A stretch of DNA of 64,000 nt from NCBI RefSeq assembly GCF_002752635.1, contig NZ_AYTW01000036.1, forward strand, positions 31,455-95,454, written 5' to 3'. This document shows, piece by piece, positions 53,313 through 60,667 of the stretch. A program made the translations under genes and the position numbers. The notes beneath the pieces are model-generated. The model was given only the letters and a program-made list of their open reading frames with translations. It was not told the origin of the DNA and made no database searches. Positions within the stretch are counted from its first letter, which is position 1. Each line of letters opens with the position of its first letter. The stretch comes from Mesotoga sp. Brook.08.105.5.1 (GTDB lineage: Bacteria > Thermotogota > Thermotogae > Petrotogales > Kosmotogaceae).

Positions 53313-54434
53313 ATGGCGGCGTTAATCTCGGGATATCTATCACAGACAGGATTCGCTACGGTAAGCTGGGAAAACTGGGTTATGTTTGTAATTGCGGGAA
53401 TTCTAATCTATCTGGCGGTTGCAAAGGATGCCGAACCACTTCTTCTTGTTCCAATTGCCTTTGGCATGGTTATTGCAAACATCCCTCCGGAAGTAACCGG
53501 TGTCTTCACTCCCGGTACCGGGATCATGTGGATTTTGCAGCAGGGATTGATGCTGGGGATCTATCCGCCTTTGATATTTCTTGGCATTGGCGCTGTTACC
53601 GATTTCTCTTTCGTGCTGGCAAACCCTAAGACTCTCTTTTTGGGGGCTGCTGCACAGATAGGGATTTTTCTAACTTTTCTTGCAGCTAATTTTCTGGGTT
53701 TTTCCCTTTCGGATGCGGCATCCATAGCGATAATTGGTGGTGCCGACGGACCAACCTCAATCTATGTTGCAAGCATTATGGAATCGCAGTTTCTTCCAAT
53801 AATCGCGATCGCTTCCTACTCTTATATAGCTCTTATACCAGTTCTTCAGCCACCGATAATGAGACTATTTACTACTCGTAAAGAACGGGCAATAACAATG
53901 GGAAAGGAGCTTAGAAAGGTTTCGAAGCTAGAGAGAATTGTCTTCCCGGTAGTCGCGACTATTGGGATCTCTCTTATTGTTCCTCAGGCGCTCCCTCTGG
54001 TAGGAATGTTGATGCTCGGTAATCTTCTTAGGGAAAACGGAAGAACAAAGAGACTGGTTGAAGCTTCGGGCAAATATATCTCCGATACTGTGATCATTTT
54101 GCTTTGTGTTTCAGTAGGAGCAAAGGCTGATGGCAAGATATTTCTAACACTGGATAGTATAATGATTTTGGGGCTGGGCTGTGCAGCCTTCGTTGTTGCA
54201 ACTGCTTCGGGGATTCTCTTCGCGAAGCTTATGAATCTGTTCTCTAAGAGCAAGGTAAATCCTTTAATCGGTGCCGCCGGGGTCTCGGCAGTTCCAACTG
54301 CTGCAAGAGTAGCTCAGAAGGTTGCTTCGGAGGAGGATCCGACGAACTTCGTCCTGATGCACGCTATGGGTCCGAATATCGCAGGAGTCATCGGATCGGC
54401 GGTTGCTGCGGGTGTATTCCTTTCAATAATATGA
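53313..54434 (+). CDS. Sodium-pumping decarboxylase beta subunit (OadB/GcdB type)
   Basis: A 373-residue integral membrane protein with about nine to eleven hydrophobic segments. GGADGPTSIYVASIM is the conserved helix of the Na+-translocating beta subunit, and the C-terminal SAVPTAARVAQKVASEEDPTNFVLMHAMGPN-type region is also conserved. It would couple decarboxylation of oxaloacetate, methylmalonyl-CoA or glutaconyl-CoA to Na+ export. ATG 53313 is preferred, nine bases after GGAGG. Alpha and gamma subunits are not in this window. It lies ahead of a ferredoxin/oxidoreductase pair. Confidence 0.87.
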   Translation: MAALISGYLSQTGFATVSWENWVMFVIAGILIYLAVAKDAEPLLLVPIAFGMVIANIPPEVTGVFTPGTGIMWILQQGLMLGIYPPLIFLGIGAVTDFSFVLANPKTLFLGAAAQIGIFLTFLAANFLGFSLSDAASIAIIGGADGPTSIYVASIMESQFLPIIAIASYSYIALIPVLQPPIMRLFTTRKERAITMGKELRKVSKLERIVFPVVATIGISLIVPQALPLVGMLMLGNLLRENGRTKRLVEASGKYISDTVIILLCVSVGAKADGKIFLTLDSIMILGLGCAAFVVATASGILFAKLMNLFSKSKVNPLIGAAGVSAVPTAARVAQKVASEEDPTNFVLMHAMGPNIAGVIGSAVAAGVFLSII

Positions 54435-54453
54435 TTTGGTGCGGGAGGATGTC

Positions 54454-54678
54454 ATGGCTGTGAAGAAGCAATATCAGGTGAATATCAATCATACTCTGTG
54501 CAAGCGATGTGGGATTTGTTATTGGATATGTCCCACCAAGACAATCACAAAGGGAGAGCTTGGCAGGCCGCAGATCATTGACCAAAAAACCTGCATTGGT
54601 TGTATAATGTGCGAAAACGCCTGTCCGGATTTTGCGATTGATGTTAAAGAATTGGAGGCGGTGAAAGAGGATGCGTGA
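54454..54678 (+). CDS. korD: 2-oxoacid:ferredoxin oxidoreductase delta (ferredoxin) subunit
   Basis: A 74-residue two-[4Fe-4S] ferredoxin: CKRCGICYWICP and CIGCIMCENACP. ATG 54454 is chosen with GGGAGGA ahead. It overlaps the alpha-subunit gene by eight bases, the usual korD-korA order. It would receive electrons from the alpha/beta catalytic pair. Confidence 0.83.
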   Translation: MAVKKQYQVNINHTLCKRCGICYWICPTKTITKGELGRPQIIDQKTCIGCIMCENACPDFAIDVKELEAVKEDA

Positions 54679-55825
54679 GTTCGTTCTGCTTCAAGGAGAT
54701 GAAGCATGTGCGCTTGGGGCTATAAAAGCTGGGTGCAAATTCTTTGCAGGTTATCCTATTACGCCCGCGACCGAAATTGCGGAGACTATGGCTAGGGAGC
54801 TTCCGAAGATTGGAGGAACGTTCATTCAGATGGAGGATGAGATAGCAAGCGCCGCTGCGATAATAGGGGCGTCACTTGCCGGCGAGAAATCAATGACTGC
54901 AACGAGTGGTCCGGGCTTCTCCCTAATGCAAGAAGCGATTGGGTATGCAGCCATGACTGAGACACCTACAGTCATAGTCAACGTTCAGCGGGGTGGCCCG
55001 TCTACCGGCATGCCGACGAAGACGGCACAAGGAGATATAATGCAGGCGAGATGGGGCACTCACGGCGACCACCAGATCATCGCAATATATCCTTCAAATG
55101 TTGAAGAAGTATACAAATATATAATTACGGCTTTCAACTATGCTGAGTTATACAGAACACCTGTGATTTTCTTGATGGACGAAATCCTAGGTCATATGCG
55201 TGAGAGTGTATATTTGCCACACGATTCTGAAATCATGGAAGTACAGAGGGTCGGTGAAATGGAAATGGCTGACGATGATATATTCCACCCCTTCGAAGGC
55301 GATGACCAGATGATGGCAACTCCACTAGTTAAGATGGGGAAGTCAAGGTTTCATGTTTCCGGTCTAGTGCACGACGAGTCTGGTTTTCCTATAGGTTCGC
55401 CATCCGATTCTTCCCGACTCCTGAGGAGGTTAGACAATAAGATAAGATTGCATAGCGATGAGATAGTTATGTACGACGAATACATGACTGAGGATGCAGA
55501 GATACTTCTACTCGCTTACGGTTCAGTTGCCAGAAGTGCAATAAATGCTGTTAAGATGGCTAGGGAGGATAAGATCAATGTAGGTCTCTTTAAACCAGTG
55601 ACTATTTGGCCATTCCCGAGTACAAGACTGAGGCAGCTTCTAAAGAGAGTAAGTGCCGTCATTGTTGCAGAGATGAACCTTGGACAAATTCTTTATGAAG
55701 TGTCTAGATTGAACAAGCGCGGTGCAAAGATTGAGCACTTAAGCAAAGTTGATGGAGAGCTTATCACTCCGCAAGAAGTCCTTGATGCTATATCAAGGGT
55801 TAAGTCGGAAATAATGGATCTGTAG
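54671..55825 (+). CDS. korA: 2-oxoacid:ferredoxin oxidoreductase alpha subunit
   Basis: A 384-residue KorA-type alpha subunit. QGDEACALGAIKAGCKFFAGYPITP and TATSGPGFSLMQEAIGYAAM are the conserved TPP/pyrimidine-side motifs, with RGGPSTGMPTKTAQGDIMQA after them. It likely acts on 2-oxoglutarate or branched 2-oxoacids. The beta subunit (TPP-binding) and gamma subunit, which should follow directly, are absent: the next 120 bases lead to spoVS. Either they are elsewhere or the complex is incomplete. Confidence 0.87.
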   Translation: MREFVLLQGDEACALGAIKAGCKFFAGYPITPATEIAETMARELPKIGGTFIQMEDEIASAAAIIGASLAGEKSMTATSGPGFSLMQEAIGYAAMTETPTVIVNVQRGGPSTGMPTKTAQGDIMQARWGTHGDHQIIAIYPSNVEEVYKYIITAFNYAELYRTPVIFLMDEILGHMRESVYLPHDSEIMEVQRVGEMEMADDDIFHPFEGDDQMMATPLVKMGKSRFHVSGLVHDESGFPIGSPSDSSRLLRRLDNKIRLHSDEIVMYDEYMTEDAEILLLAYGSVARSAINAVKMAREDKINVGLFKPVTIWPFPSTRLRQLLKRVSAVIVAEMNLGQILYEVSRLNKRGAKIEHLSKVDGELITPQEVLDAISRVKSEIMDL

Positions 55826-55900
55826 AATGAACGTCTTTGTCGATTCTTTCTTCTTTTTGCGAACAGTATGTTAAAACTTTTGCTAATTCAGCGGCCTCTG

Positions 55901-55909
55901 TGGTAGAAT
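55901..55909 (+). promoter_or_regulatory. Extended -10 promoter of spoVS
   Basis: TGGTAGAAT with TTGCTA 18 bases upstream (55880-55885). It gives spoVS its own transcript, separate from korA. Confidence 0.55.
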
Positions 55910-55944
55910 TACAGCGAAATTACCTGCAAAAGGAGGAAATCTCA

Positions 55945-56220
55945 ATGGAAATCCTGAAGGTCAGTTCTAAATCTAATCCTAACAAGGTTGCAGGTGCCAT
56001 AGCCGGGGTCATCTCAAAGAACGAGCAAGTAGAACTTCAGGCCATTGGCGCTGGTGCTGTGAATCAAGCTGTGAAGGCAGTAGCCATCGCTTCTAGATTC
56101 CTCAGAGAACAGGGCACTAAGGTGTTCATGGTCCCTGGATTTGTGGAGATTCAGATTGGCGAAGAGATGCGCACGGGGATCACCATGAAGATTATTTCGG
56201 AGAAAGACGAAGAAAAGTAA
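55945..56220 (+). CDS. spoVS: SpoVS-family protein
   Basis: A 91-residue SpoVS protein, nearly full family length: MEILKVSSKSNPNKVAGAIA, then VELQAIGAGAVNQAVKAVAI and FMVPGFVEIQI. It is a small Alba-like DNA- or RNA-binding fold. In Bacillus it affects sporulation, but Thermotogota do not sporulate, so the role here is general or unknown. ATG 55945 has AAGGAGGAAA ahead; an upstream start in frame lacks a ribosome site. It is followed by a terminator. Confidence 0.9.
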   Translation: MEILKVSSKSNPNKVAGAIAGVISKNEQVELQAIGAGAVNQAVKAVAIASRFLREQGTKVFMVPGFVEIQIGEEMRTGITMKIISEKDEEK

Positions 56221-56246
56221 TGAGGGTTCTGTAATCTCATAAGTCG

Positions 56247-56275
56247 GGGGGAGGTCGTTGATCTCTTCCTTTTTT
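56247..56275 (+). terminator. Terminator of spoVS
   Basis: A 10-bp stem with three G-U pairs (GGGGGAGGTC / GATCTCTTCC, loop GTT) followed by six T. Confidence 0.65.
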
Positions 56276-56325
56276 GTTGGAAGACTACGAGATAGTTGCT
56301 GGTTAGCTAAATGAGGAGGTATTAG

Positions 56326-56769
56326 ATGCTTACAGTAAGTGATATGTTGGGTATAGCCCTCAAGATCGAAAGTGCAGGTTATTCATACTATCAGAAGCTT
56401 AGTGAGAGAACTTCTGGGGAAGTAAGAGATCTTTTCTCAAGACTTTCGGTGCAGGAAAGGGAGCATGCAGAAATATTCAGAGATATTCTGAAGAATGTGG
56501 AAAACGAACCAACAGCCCAGGATTGGGACGACAATGTGGGTTATTTGAAGTCTTACGCCGAGATATCCATTTTCCCTCGAATTGAATCGTCAGAGGTCCC
56601 TCAGAATATGAGCAAAGCTATCAGTGGTGCAATGGAAGTGGAAAAGGACAGCATTATATTCTATTCAGATCTCGCTTCCTTTATACCCAACAGTAAGGAG
56701 CTCAAAGAGATAATTGAGGAAGAGCGAAGGCATCTCCATGATCTAGTGAAGCTTTACGGTTCATTATAG
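56326..56769 (+). CDS. Ferritin-like (rubrerythrin-type) di-iron protein
   Basis: A 147-residue four-helix ferritin-like protein without the C-terminal rubredoxin domain of classical rubrerythrin. Likely iron ligands are Glu15 in KIESAGYSY, EREH (about 46-49), EVEKDSIIFY (about residue 104) and EEERRH (about 134-139). It would bind a di-iron site and probably reduce peroxide or store iron in this anaerobe. Start ATG has AGGAGG ahead. Its TAG stop lies within the left arm of a 77-base inverted-repeat element. Confidence 0.82.
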   Translation: MLTVSDMLGIALKIESAGYSYYQKLSERTSGEVRDLFSRLSVQEREHAEIFRDILKNVENEPTAQDWDDNVGYLKSYAEISIFPRIESSEVPQNMSKAISGAMEVEKDSIIFYSDLASFIPNSKELKEIIEEERRHLHDLVKLYGSL

Positions 56770-56838
56770 AGACTGTTAAGGGAATGGGCTCCCAAACGGC
56801 GAAAGTGCCAAGGATCTCTAAGAGTGGTCTCTATAATG
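56762..56838. repeat. 77-base inverted-repeat element or structured RNA
   Basis: CATTATAGAGAC (56762-56773) and GTCTCTATAATG (56827-56838) are perfect 12-bp complements enclosing 53 bases. Inside are smaller hairpins: GGGA/TCCC (56780-56793), GGC GAAAGT GCC (56798-56809), and CTC TAA GAG (56816-56824). This is a closed multi-branched fold typical of riboswitches or small RNAs, or a tiny mobile element. It overlaps the stop of the ferritin-like gene. I do not recognise its family. Confidence 0.5.
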
Positions 56839-57099
56839 GGTGACTGAATGTGGTTTCCGCAGTTAAGTATCTTTGTGAAGGACATCAAGAGAAAGTATTT
56901 GATTGACCCGTCGCAATGCATCAAAATAGAATCTATTCAAAATCGAATTGAAGGAGATTAAGAACACCTCCCTTTGAGTTAGATTTAGACTTCATTATCT
57001 GTATATCAACGAGTAATTCCTGAGAATGTGCTATATTATTCTTGAGTATATAAATCTAGGGCTTCGTGAACCTTGCGAAGCTCATCTTTTTTTGTGTAG
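56839..57099. other. Low-coding stretch with a doubtful 37-codon frame
   Basis: A frame at 56848-56961 (+) begins MWFPQLSIFVKD and ends RIEGD, with only GGGTGA as a weak ribosome site and a TATAAT at 56832-56837. It may be a decayed gene fragment. TTTTGATGCA occurs on the minus strand near 56920, like the start of the sequence beside the transposase remnant. I cannot support a gene here. Confidence 0.3.
57061..57093 (+). terminator. Possible terminator beside the transposase remnant
   Basis: GCTTCG and CGAAGC form a 6-bp stem with a nine-base loop, and TTTTTTT follows six bases later. It could end a transcript from the 56.8-kb region. Confidence 0.5.
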
Positions 57100-57366
57100 T
57101 CAATCATATTTCTTCTTTCTTCCGCGACTCCTTGTGAATTTGCTTCTCTTGTTCTTCTTAGAATAACCTCTCCTAAGTTTTAGTGATGCATAGCTCCGGT
57201 TGTACTCAGTTAATTCAATAAATTCGTCAAGGATTCTACTCTTCTCCTTCTTTCCAGCCTTCCTGTACTTCTCTGAGTATTTCTCAATCAATCCAGTCAT
57301 GTCTATTCTCTTCATCTTCGCCCCTACCTCTTTCAACTTGGCATTCGCGAAGATTATCCCCTTCAT
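57100..57366 (-). pseudogene. Transposase N-terminal fragment (DDE/integrase-core type)
   Basis: An 88-codon frame whose MKRIDMTGLIEKYSEKYRKA and KKEKSRILDEFIELT, then YNRSYASLKLRRGYSKKNKR, match the N-terminal DNA-binding region of integrase-core transposases. It stops after a basic stretch (SRGRKKKYD), about 300 residues short of a complete enzyme, with no catalytic domain following on any frame. It is therefore the remnant of an insertion sequence. A start at 57315 is also possible. A motif GATGCAACGTTACC lies just upstream (57394-57407). Confidence 0.65.
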
Positions 57367-57393
57367 CCTTACCTTTCGAGTAGTTTCATTTTT

Positions 57394-57407
57394 GATGCAA
57401 CGTTACC
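57394..57407. repeat. Insertion-sequence end-like motif (copy 1)
   Basis: GATGCAACGTTACC lies 28 bases upstream of the transposase fragment, where its terminal repeat would be. A near-identical sequence lacking one T recurs at 60479-60491. Confidence 0.35.
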
Positions 57408-57464
57408 CTTTTCAAGTAGATTATTTGTGATGCATATCGCCGTGGTCAATATCGGCCATCCATA

Positions 57465-57473
57465 TGATAGAAT
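57465..57473 (+). promoter_or_regulatory. Extended -10 promoter of the uraA leader
   Basis: TGATAGAAT, TGn plus a -10 box, gives a leader of about 250 bases before the uracil permease, with a terminator inside it (57668-57697). Confidence 0.45.
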
Positions 57474-57667
57474 AACCCTTGGAAGATTTTTCTTGGAGAG
57501 TGACTTTTATGTCGGAAGCATTGTTTGAACAAGTAGAAGCTCTGTTCACTAGCCGATACAAGAGTCATTGTCACCGCTTATGTATCACGGTGTTTATCTC
57601 TTATGCGCTTTGTGCAATCGAGATGGTAATAATCAAGATTGCAGATGATATAAGATCAAAGAAAAAA

Positions 57668-57697
57668 ACCTCACGCGAATTCGTGAGGTCTTTTCTT
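57668..57697. terminator. Terminator in the uraA leader
   Basis: ACCTCACG CGAATT CGTGAGGT is a perfect 8-bp stem followed by CTTTTCTTT on the plus strand, and by seven T on the minus strand. On the plus strand it lies 38 bases before the uraA start, so it could attenuate uraA. Confidence 0.7.
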
Positions 57698-57734
57698 TGA
57701 TTGCGACACTACTTTAAAACGGAGGAGGGATCTT

Positions 57735-59042
57735 GTGAGCAATGAGAAGTCGGCTTACCAGGAGGTAAAAGAACAGGAAGACAGGAGCAAGAATTTGGGT
57801 AAAGGAGGTCTTCTGGTACTGGGACTGCAGCATGCATTCACGATGTTTGGGGCAACGGTACTTGTTCCATATCTGACCGGCGTTCCAGTGAATGTTGCGT
57901 TGTTTACTGCAGGCATTGGTACACTCCTTTTTCATCTACTAACAAAATGGAAAGTGCCAGTCTTCCTTGGATCGAGCTTCGCTTACATTGCCCCAATCAA
58001 TGCCGTGATACTCTATCATGCTAACGCCCCTGAAGCTTTCGGATCTGTACCAGAGGCGATTTCCGCAGGGTTCGCTATCACACCCGACATGATAGCCTAC
58101 GCAACGGGCGGAATCATGATCGCAGGGTTTGTTCAAGTTGCAATTGCTATCCTGATTAAGGTTCTCGGGATTAGCAAATTCGAGAAGATCTTCCCACCAG
58201 CTGTTGCCGGAACAATAATCGCTGTGATCGGTTTGAACCTAGCACCCACAGCAATAAGCATGGCAAGTTCAAATTGGTGGATAGCGATAGTATCTTTGGG
58301 AACGGCAGTAATTGTAAGACTATATGTTAAGGGTTTTACAAGACTCATTCCAGTTATGTGCGGTATAATCGTAGGCTATATCGTTGCTGCAATTACCGGC
58401 AACGTCTCTTTCGATGCGGTTAACCAGGCTAGCTGGATAGGAATACCTTCCTTTGTACTTCCTAAGTTTTCGGTATACTCTTTGACCGTTCTCGTCCCTG
58501 TGGCCCTTGCCCCAACGATCGAGCACTTCGGGGATATATTTGCAGTGTCTTCAATAGTTGGAAAGAAATTCTATGATGACCCCGGTATACACAGAACTCT
58601 GGCCGGAGACGGAATCGCGACAGCTGTAGCTGGGTTTTTTGGAGGCCCAGCAAACACAACTTACAGTGAAAACACAGGCGTTTTGGCGATCACAAAGGTC
58701 TTTAACCCCACGGTAATGAGGATCGCCGCTGTATTTGCGATTATACTTTCGTTTGTACCAAAAGTGGGAGCGGTCATTCAGTCGATTCCTACAGCCGTGA
58801 TGGGTGGCATTGAGATCTTGCTCTTTGGAATGATTGCTGCTGTAGGGATGAAGACACTGATAGAGAACCGAGTGAAGGTAGACGGCAAGAACCTGATTAT
58901 CATCTCAGTAATGCTTGTGGTGGGTATCGGTGGTGCTGCCATAGGAATTGGGCCTGTCAGGTTCGAGGGGATAGGTCTGGCCGCGCTTGTCGGCCTTATC
59001 CTGAACGGGATATTCGTGGCAACTAAAGCTCCCGAAGAATAG
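57735..59042 (+). CDS. uraA: Uracil permease (NCS2 family)
   Basis: A 435-residue NCS2 nucleobase permease with about fourteen membrane segments. The substrate-site stretches APTIEHFGDIFAV (with its Glu) and GGPANTTYSENTGVLAITK are those of UraA-type uracil carriers rather than purine permeases. GTG start with GGAGGAGGG ahead. A leader with a terminator precedes it, which suggests control by attenuation. A terminator follows (59064-59091). It may also carry xanthine. Confidence 0.87.
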   Translation: MSNEKSAYQEVKEQEDRSKNLGKGGLLVLGLQHAFTMFGATVLVPYLTGVPVNVALFTAGIGTLLFHLLTKWKVPVFLGSSFAYIAPINAVILYHANAPEAFGSVPEAISAGFAITPDMIAYATGGIMIAGFVQVAIAILIKVLGISKFEKIFPPAVAGTIIAVIGLNLAPTAISMASSNWWIAIVSLGTAVIVRLYVKGFTRLIPVMCGIIVGYIVAAITGNVSFDAVNQASWIGIPSFVLPKFSVYSLTVLVPVALAPTIEHFGDIFAVSSIVGKKFYDDPGIHRTLAGDGIATAVAGFFGGPANTTYSENTGVLAITKVFNPTVMRIAAVFAIILSFVPKVGAVIQSIPTAVMGGIEILLFGMIAAVGMKTLIENRVKVDGKNLIIISVMLVVGIGGAAIGIGPVRFEGIGLAALVGLILNGIFVATKAPEE

Positions 59043-59063
59043 ATTTCAGAACTTTCATAGAAC

Positions 59064-59091
59064 AAGAGGTGCCCTGGGTGGCACCTCTTTT
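59064..59091 (+). terminator. Terminator of uraA
   Basis: AAGAGGTGCC CTGGGT GGCACCTCTT is a perfect 10-bp stem followed by TT. Confidence 0.85.
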
Positions 59092-59099
59092 GGTATACT
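59091..59099 (+). promoter_or_regulatory. Extended -10 promoter of the acetyltransferase gene
   Basis: TGGTATACT, overlapping the end of the uraA terminator, 22 bases before the chosen start. Confidence 0.5.
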
Positions 59100-59120
59100 A
59101 TTTTAACGGGGGTGGTATCT

Positions 59121-59654
59121 GTGTTAATGGGTCGTTTGGTGTATCTTAGAGAGTATAGAAAATCTGATGTTGAGACTGCTCACAAGTATATCAATGACTA
59201 CGAAGTGAAAAGGATGCTCGTGCCGGGGATTCCGTTTCCGCTAAGACTTGAGGAGGAAGAGAAGTGGTACGATTCTCAGAGCGCATTCAAGGATATCTAC
59301 AACTTCGCCATTGCAAGGATTGAGGACGATGAGTACTTAGGAGGCTGCGGAATAAACGAGGTCGACTGGAAGAACAGCGTGGCAGCCGTCGGTATCTTTT
59401 TGGGGAAGCAGTTCTGGAATGCAGGTTATGGAACCGATGCAATGAGAGTGCTTCTGGCATTTGTGTTTGACCAAATGAATATAAACAAGGCGAAACTCAA
59501 CGTATATTCGTTCAACAAACGTGCAATCAAGTCATATACGAAGTGCGGCTTTCAGATAGAGGGAACGTTGAGGCAGGAGATTTTCAGAGACGGAGCATTC
59601 CACGATGAAATCGTCATGGGGATTCTTAGGTCGGAGCTTATTAGGGAATACTAG
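59121..59654 (+). CDS. GNAT-family N-acetyltransferase (RimJ/RimL type)
   Basis: A 177-residue acetyltransferase. GRLVYLREYRKSDVETA opens the fold. The acetyl-CoA motif appears as GIFLGKQFWNAGYGTDAMRV (around residue 95), followed by NKAKLNVYSFNKRAIKSYTK and GFQIEGTLRQ. It could acetylate a ribosomal protein N-terminus or a small amine. Starts at GTG 59121 or ATG 59127 are close alternatives; GGGGGTG lies six bases ahead of the first. Its TAG stop shares CTAG with the stop of the converging Nif3-like gene. Confidence 0.82.
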   Translation: MLMGRLVYLREYRKSDVETAHKYINDYEVKRMLVPGIPFPLRLEEEEKWYDSQSAFKDIYNFAIARIEDDEYLGGCGINEVDWKNSVAAVGIFLGKQFWNAGYGTDAMRVLLAFVFDQMNINKAKLNVYSFNKRAIKSYTKCGFQIEGTLRQEIFRDGAFHDEIVMGILRSELIREY

Positions 59655-60382
59655 ACCTCGTTATAGTACTCGATGAATTCTACATCAAGCGAGAATCTTT
59701 CTTTTATTAGTTGCCCGAGGTTCATTACACCAAACCGCTCGCTGGCATAATGGCCCACGCAGAAGTAATTGATACCCATCTCTCTAGAGAGTTCCCTGGT
59801 AGGTTCTCGTACTTCGCCTGATATAAACGTGTCAGCGATGCCCTCAAGTTTGTCCAGCATTGACGAGGAGCCACCAGATATTACACATACTTTCTGAACG
59901 ATTTCAGAGTTCTTGTGAAGGAATATCTTCTGATTAGGAAAAAGCTGAGAAAGAGAGAATGTGAACTCGGACACAGTAGTTTCTATAGGAGTTCTGCCTA
60001 TTAAGCCTACGTCAAATTTCTCGAGGCTCTCAAGACCTAGCTTCTGAGCAATCGCGTAGTTGTTTCCATATGGTATATTTGCGTCCAATGGCAGGTGGTA
60101 ACCAAGAAGCGTGACACCATTTAACAATACGCTTTCGACTCTTCTTTTCAGGTGGCCTGTGAGTCTGAAGAAGGTCTTTCCGAAGATTCCATGGTGTACT
60201 AGTATTGCATCAGCACTTGAGTTTAGGGCCTTTTCTACGAAGGCGTTGCTGAAGGAGACCCCTGTAACGAGTTTCTTTATATCTCTATCTCCTTCGATTT
60301 GAATACCATTGTGGCAATAGTCATCGAACTTCTCCGGTTCAAGAACAGAATTCAGAAAGCCTTCAAGCTCTAATGGTCTCAC
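59651..60382 (-). CDS. Nif3-like dinuclear metal-centre protein
   Basis: A 243-residue Nif3/YbgI-family protein. The metal-site motifs are VHHGIFGK (around residue 63), the GYHLPLDANIPYGNNYAIAQ segment and the later CVGHYASERFG. Family members form hexamers with two metal ions; the physiological role is unclear, with GTP cyclohydrolase or phosphoesterase proposals. It is the short single-domain form. It is alone on this strand; no promoter was identified in the 285-base gap that follows. Confidence 0.85.
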   Translation of the reverse strand: MRPLELEGFLNSVLEPEKFDDYCHNGIQIEGDRDIKKLVTGVSFSNAFVEKALNSSADAILVHHGIFGKTFFRLTGHLKRRVESVLLNGVTLLGYHLPLDANIPYGNNYAIAQKLGLESLEKFDVGLIGRTPIETTVSEFTFSLSQLFPNQKIFLHKNSEIVQKVCVISGGSSSMLDKLEGIADTFISGEVREPTRELSREMGINYFCVGHYASERFGVMNLGQLIKERFSLDVEFIEYYNEV

Positions 60383-60478
60383 GTTTGACTCCTTTGCTTA
60401 GAAAAGTCCTCCACAAGAATATCCTCGATCATTATTCTATCATGAGCCATCGAGTAAGATATAAACTGAAAAAAGAGG

Positions 60479-60491
60479 GATGCAACGTACC
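60479..60491. repeat. Insertion-sequence end-like motif (copy 2)
   Basis: GATGCAACGTACC, matching the motif next to the transposase fragment at 57394-57407 except for one missing T. No transposase is near it, so it may be the scar of a lost element. The rest of 60383-60667 holds nothing I can assign. Confidence 0.3.
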
Positions 60492-60667
60492 ACTTTAATC
60501 CACATCTCTAAACATTCAACTATATTCTCAATTATTGATTCATGCCAGTAATTATTTTGTGCTAGATTCATAAGATTGTGTTTGATATTCTATTCCTTAA
60601 TGCACTTCCAAACCAAGGAGGTACGTGCTAAACTTCATAGTACGGATTCCTTACTGTGGAGGCGAAA

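Noticed and set aside
57509..57700. 63-codon frame before uraA (MSEALFEQVE...)
   Set aside because: It has a fair ribosome site, but its last codons are a terminator hairpin and the composition is not protein-like. Kept only as a comment on the leader.
57480..57700. Purine riboswitch before uraA
   Set aside because: The conserved core bases of the purine aptamer are not present.
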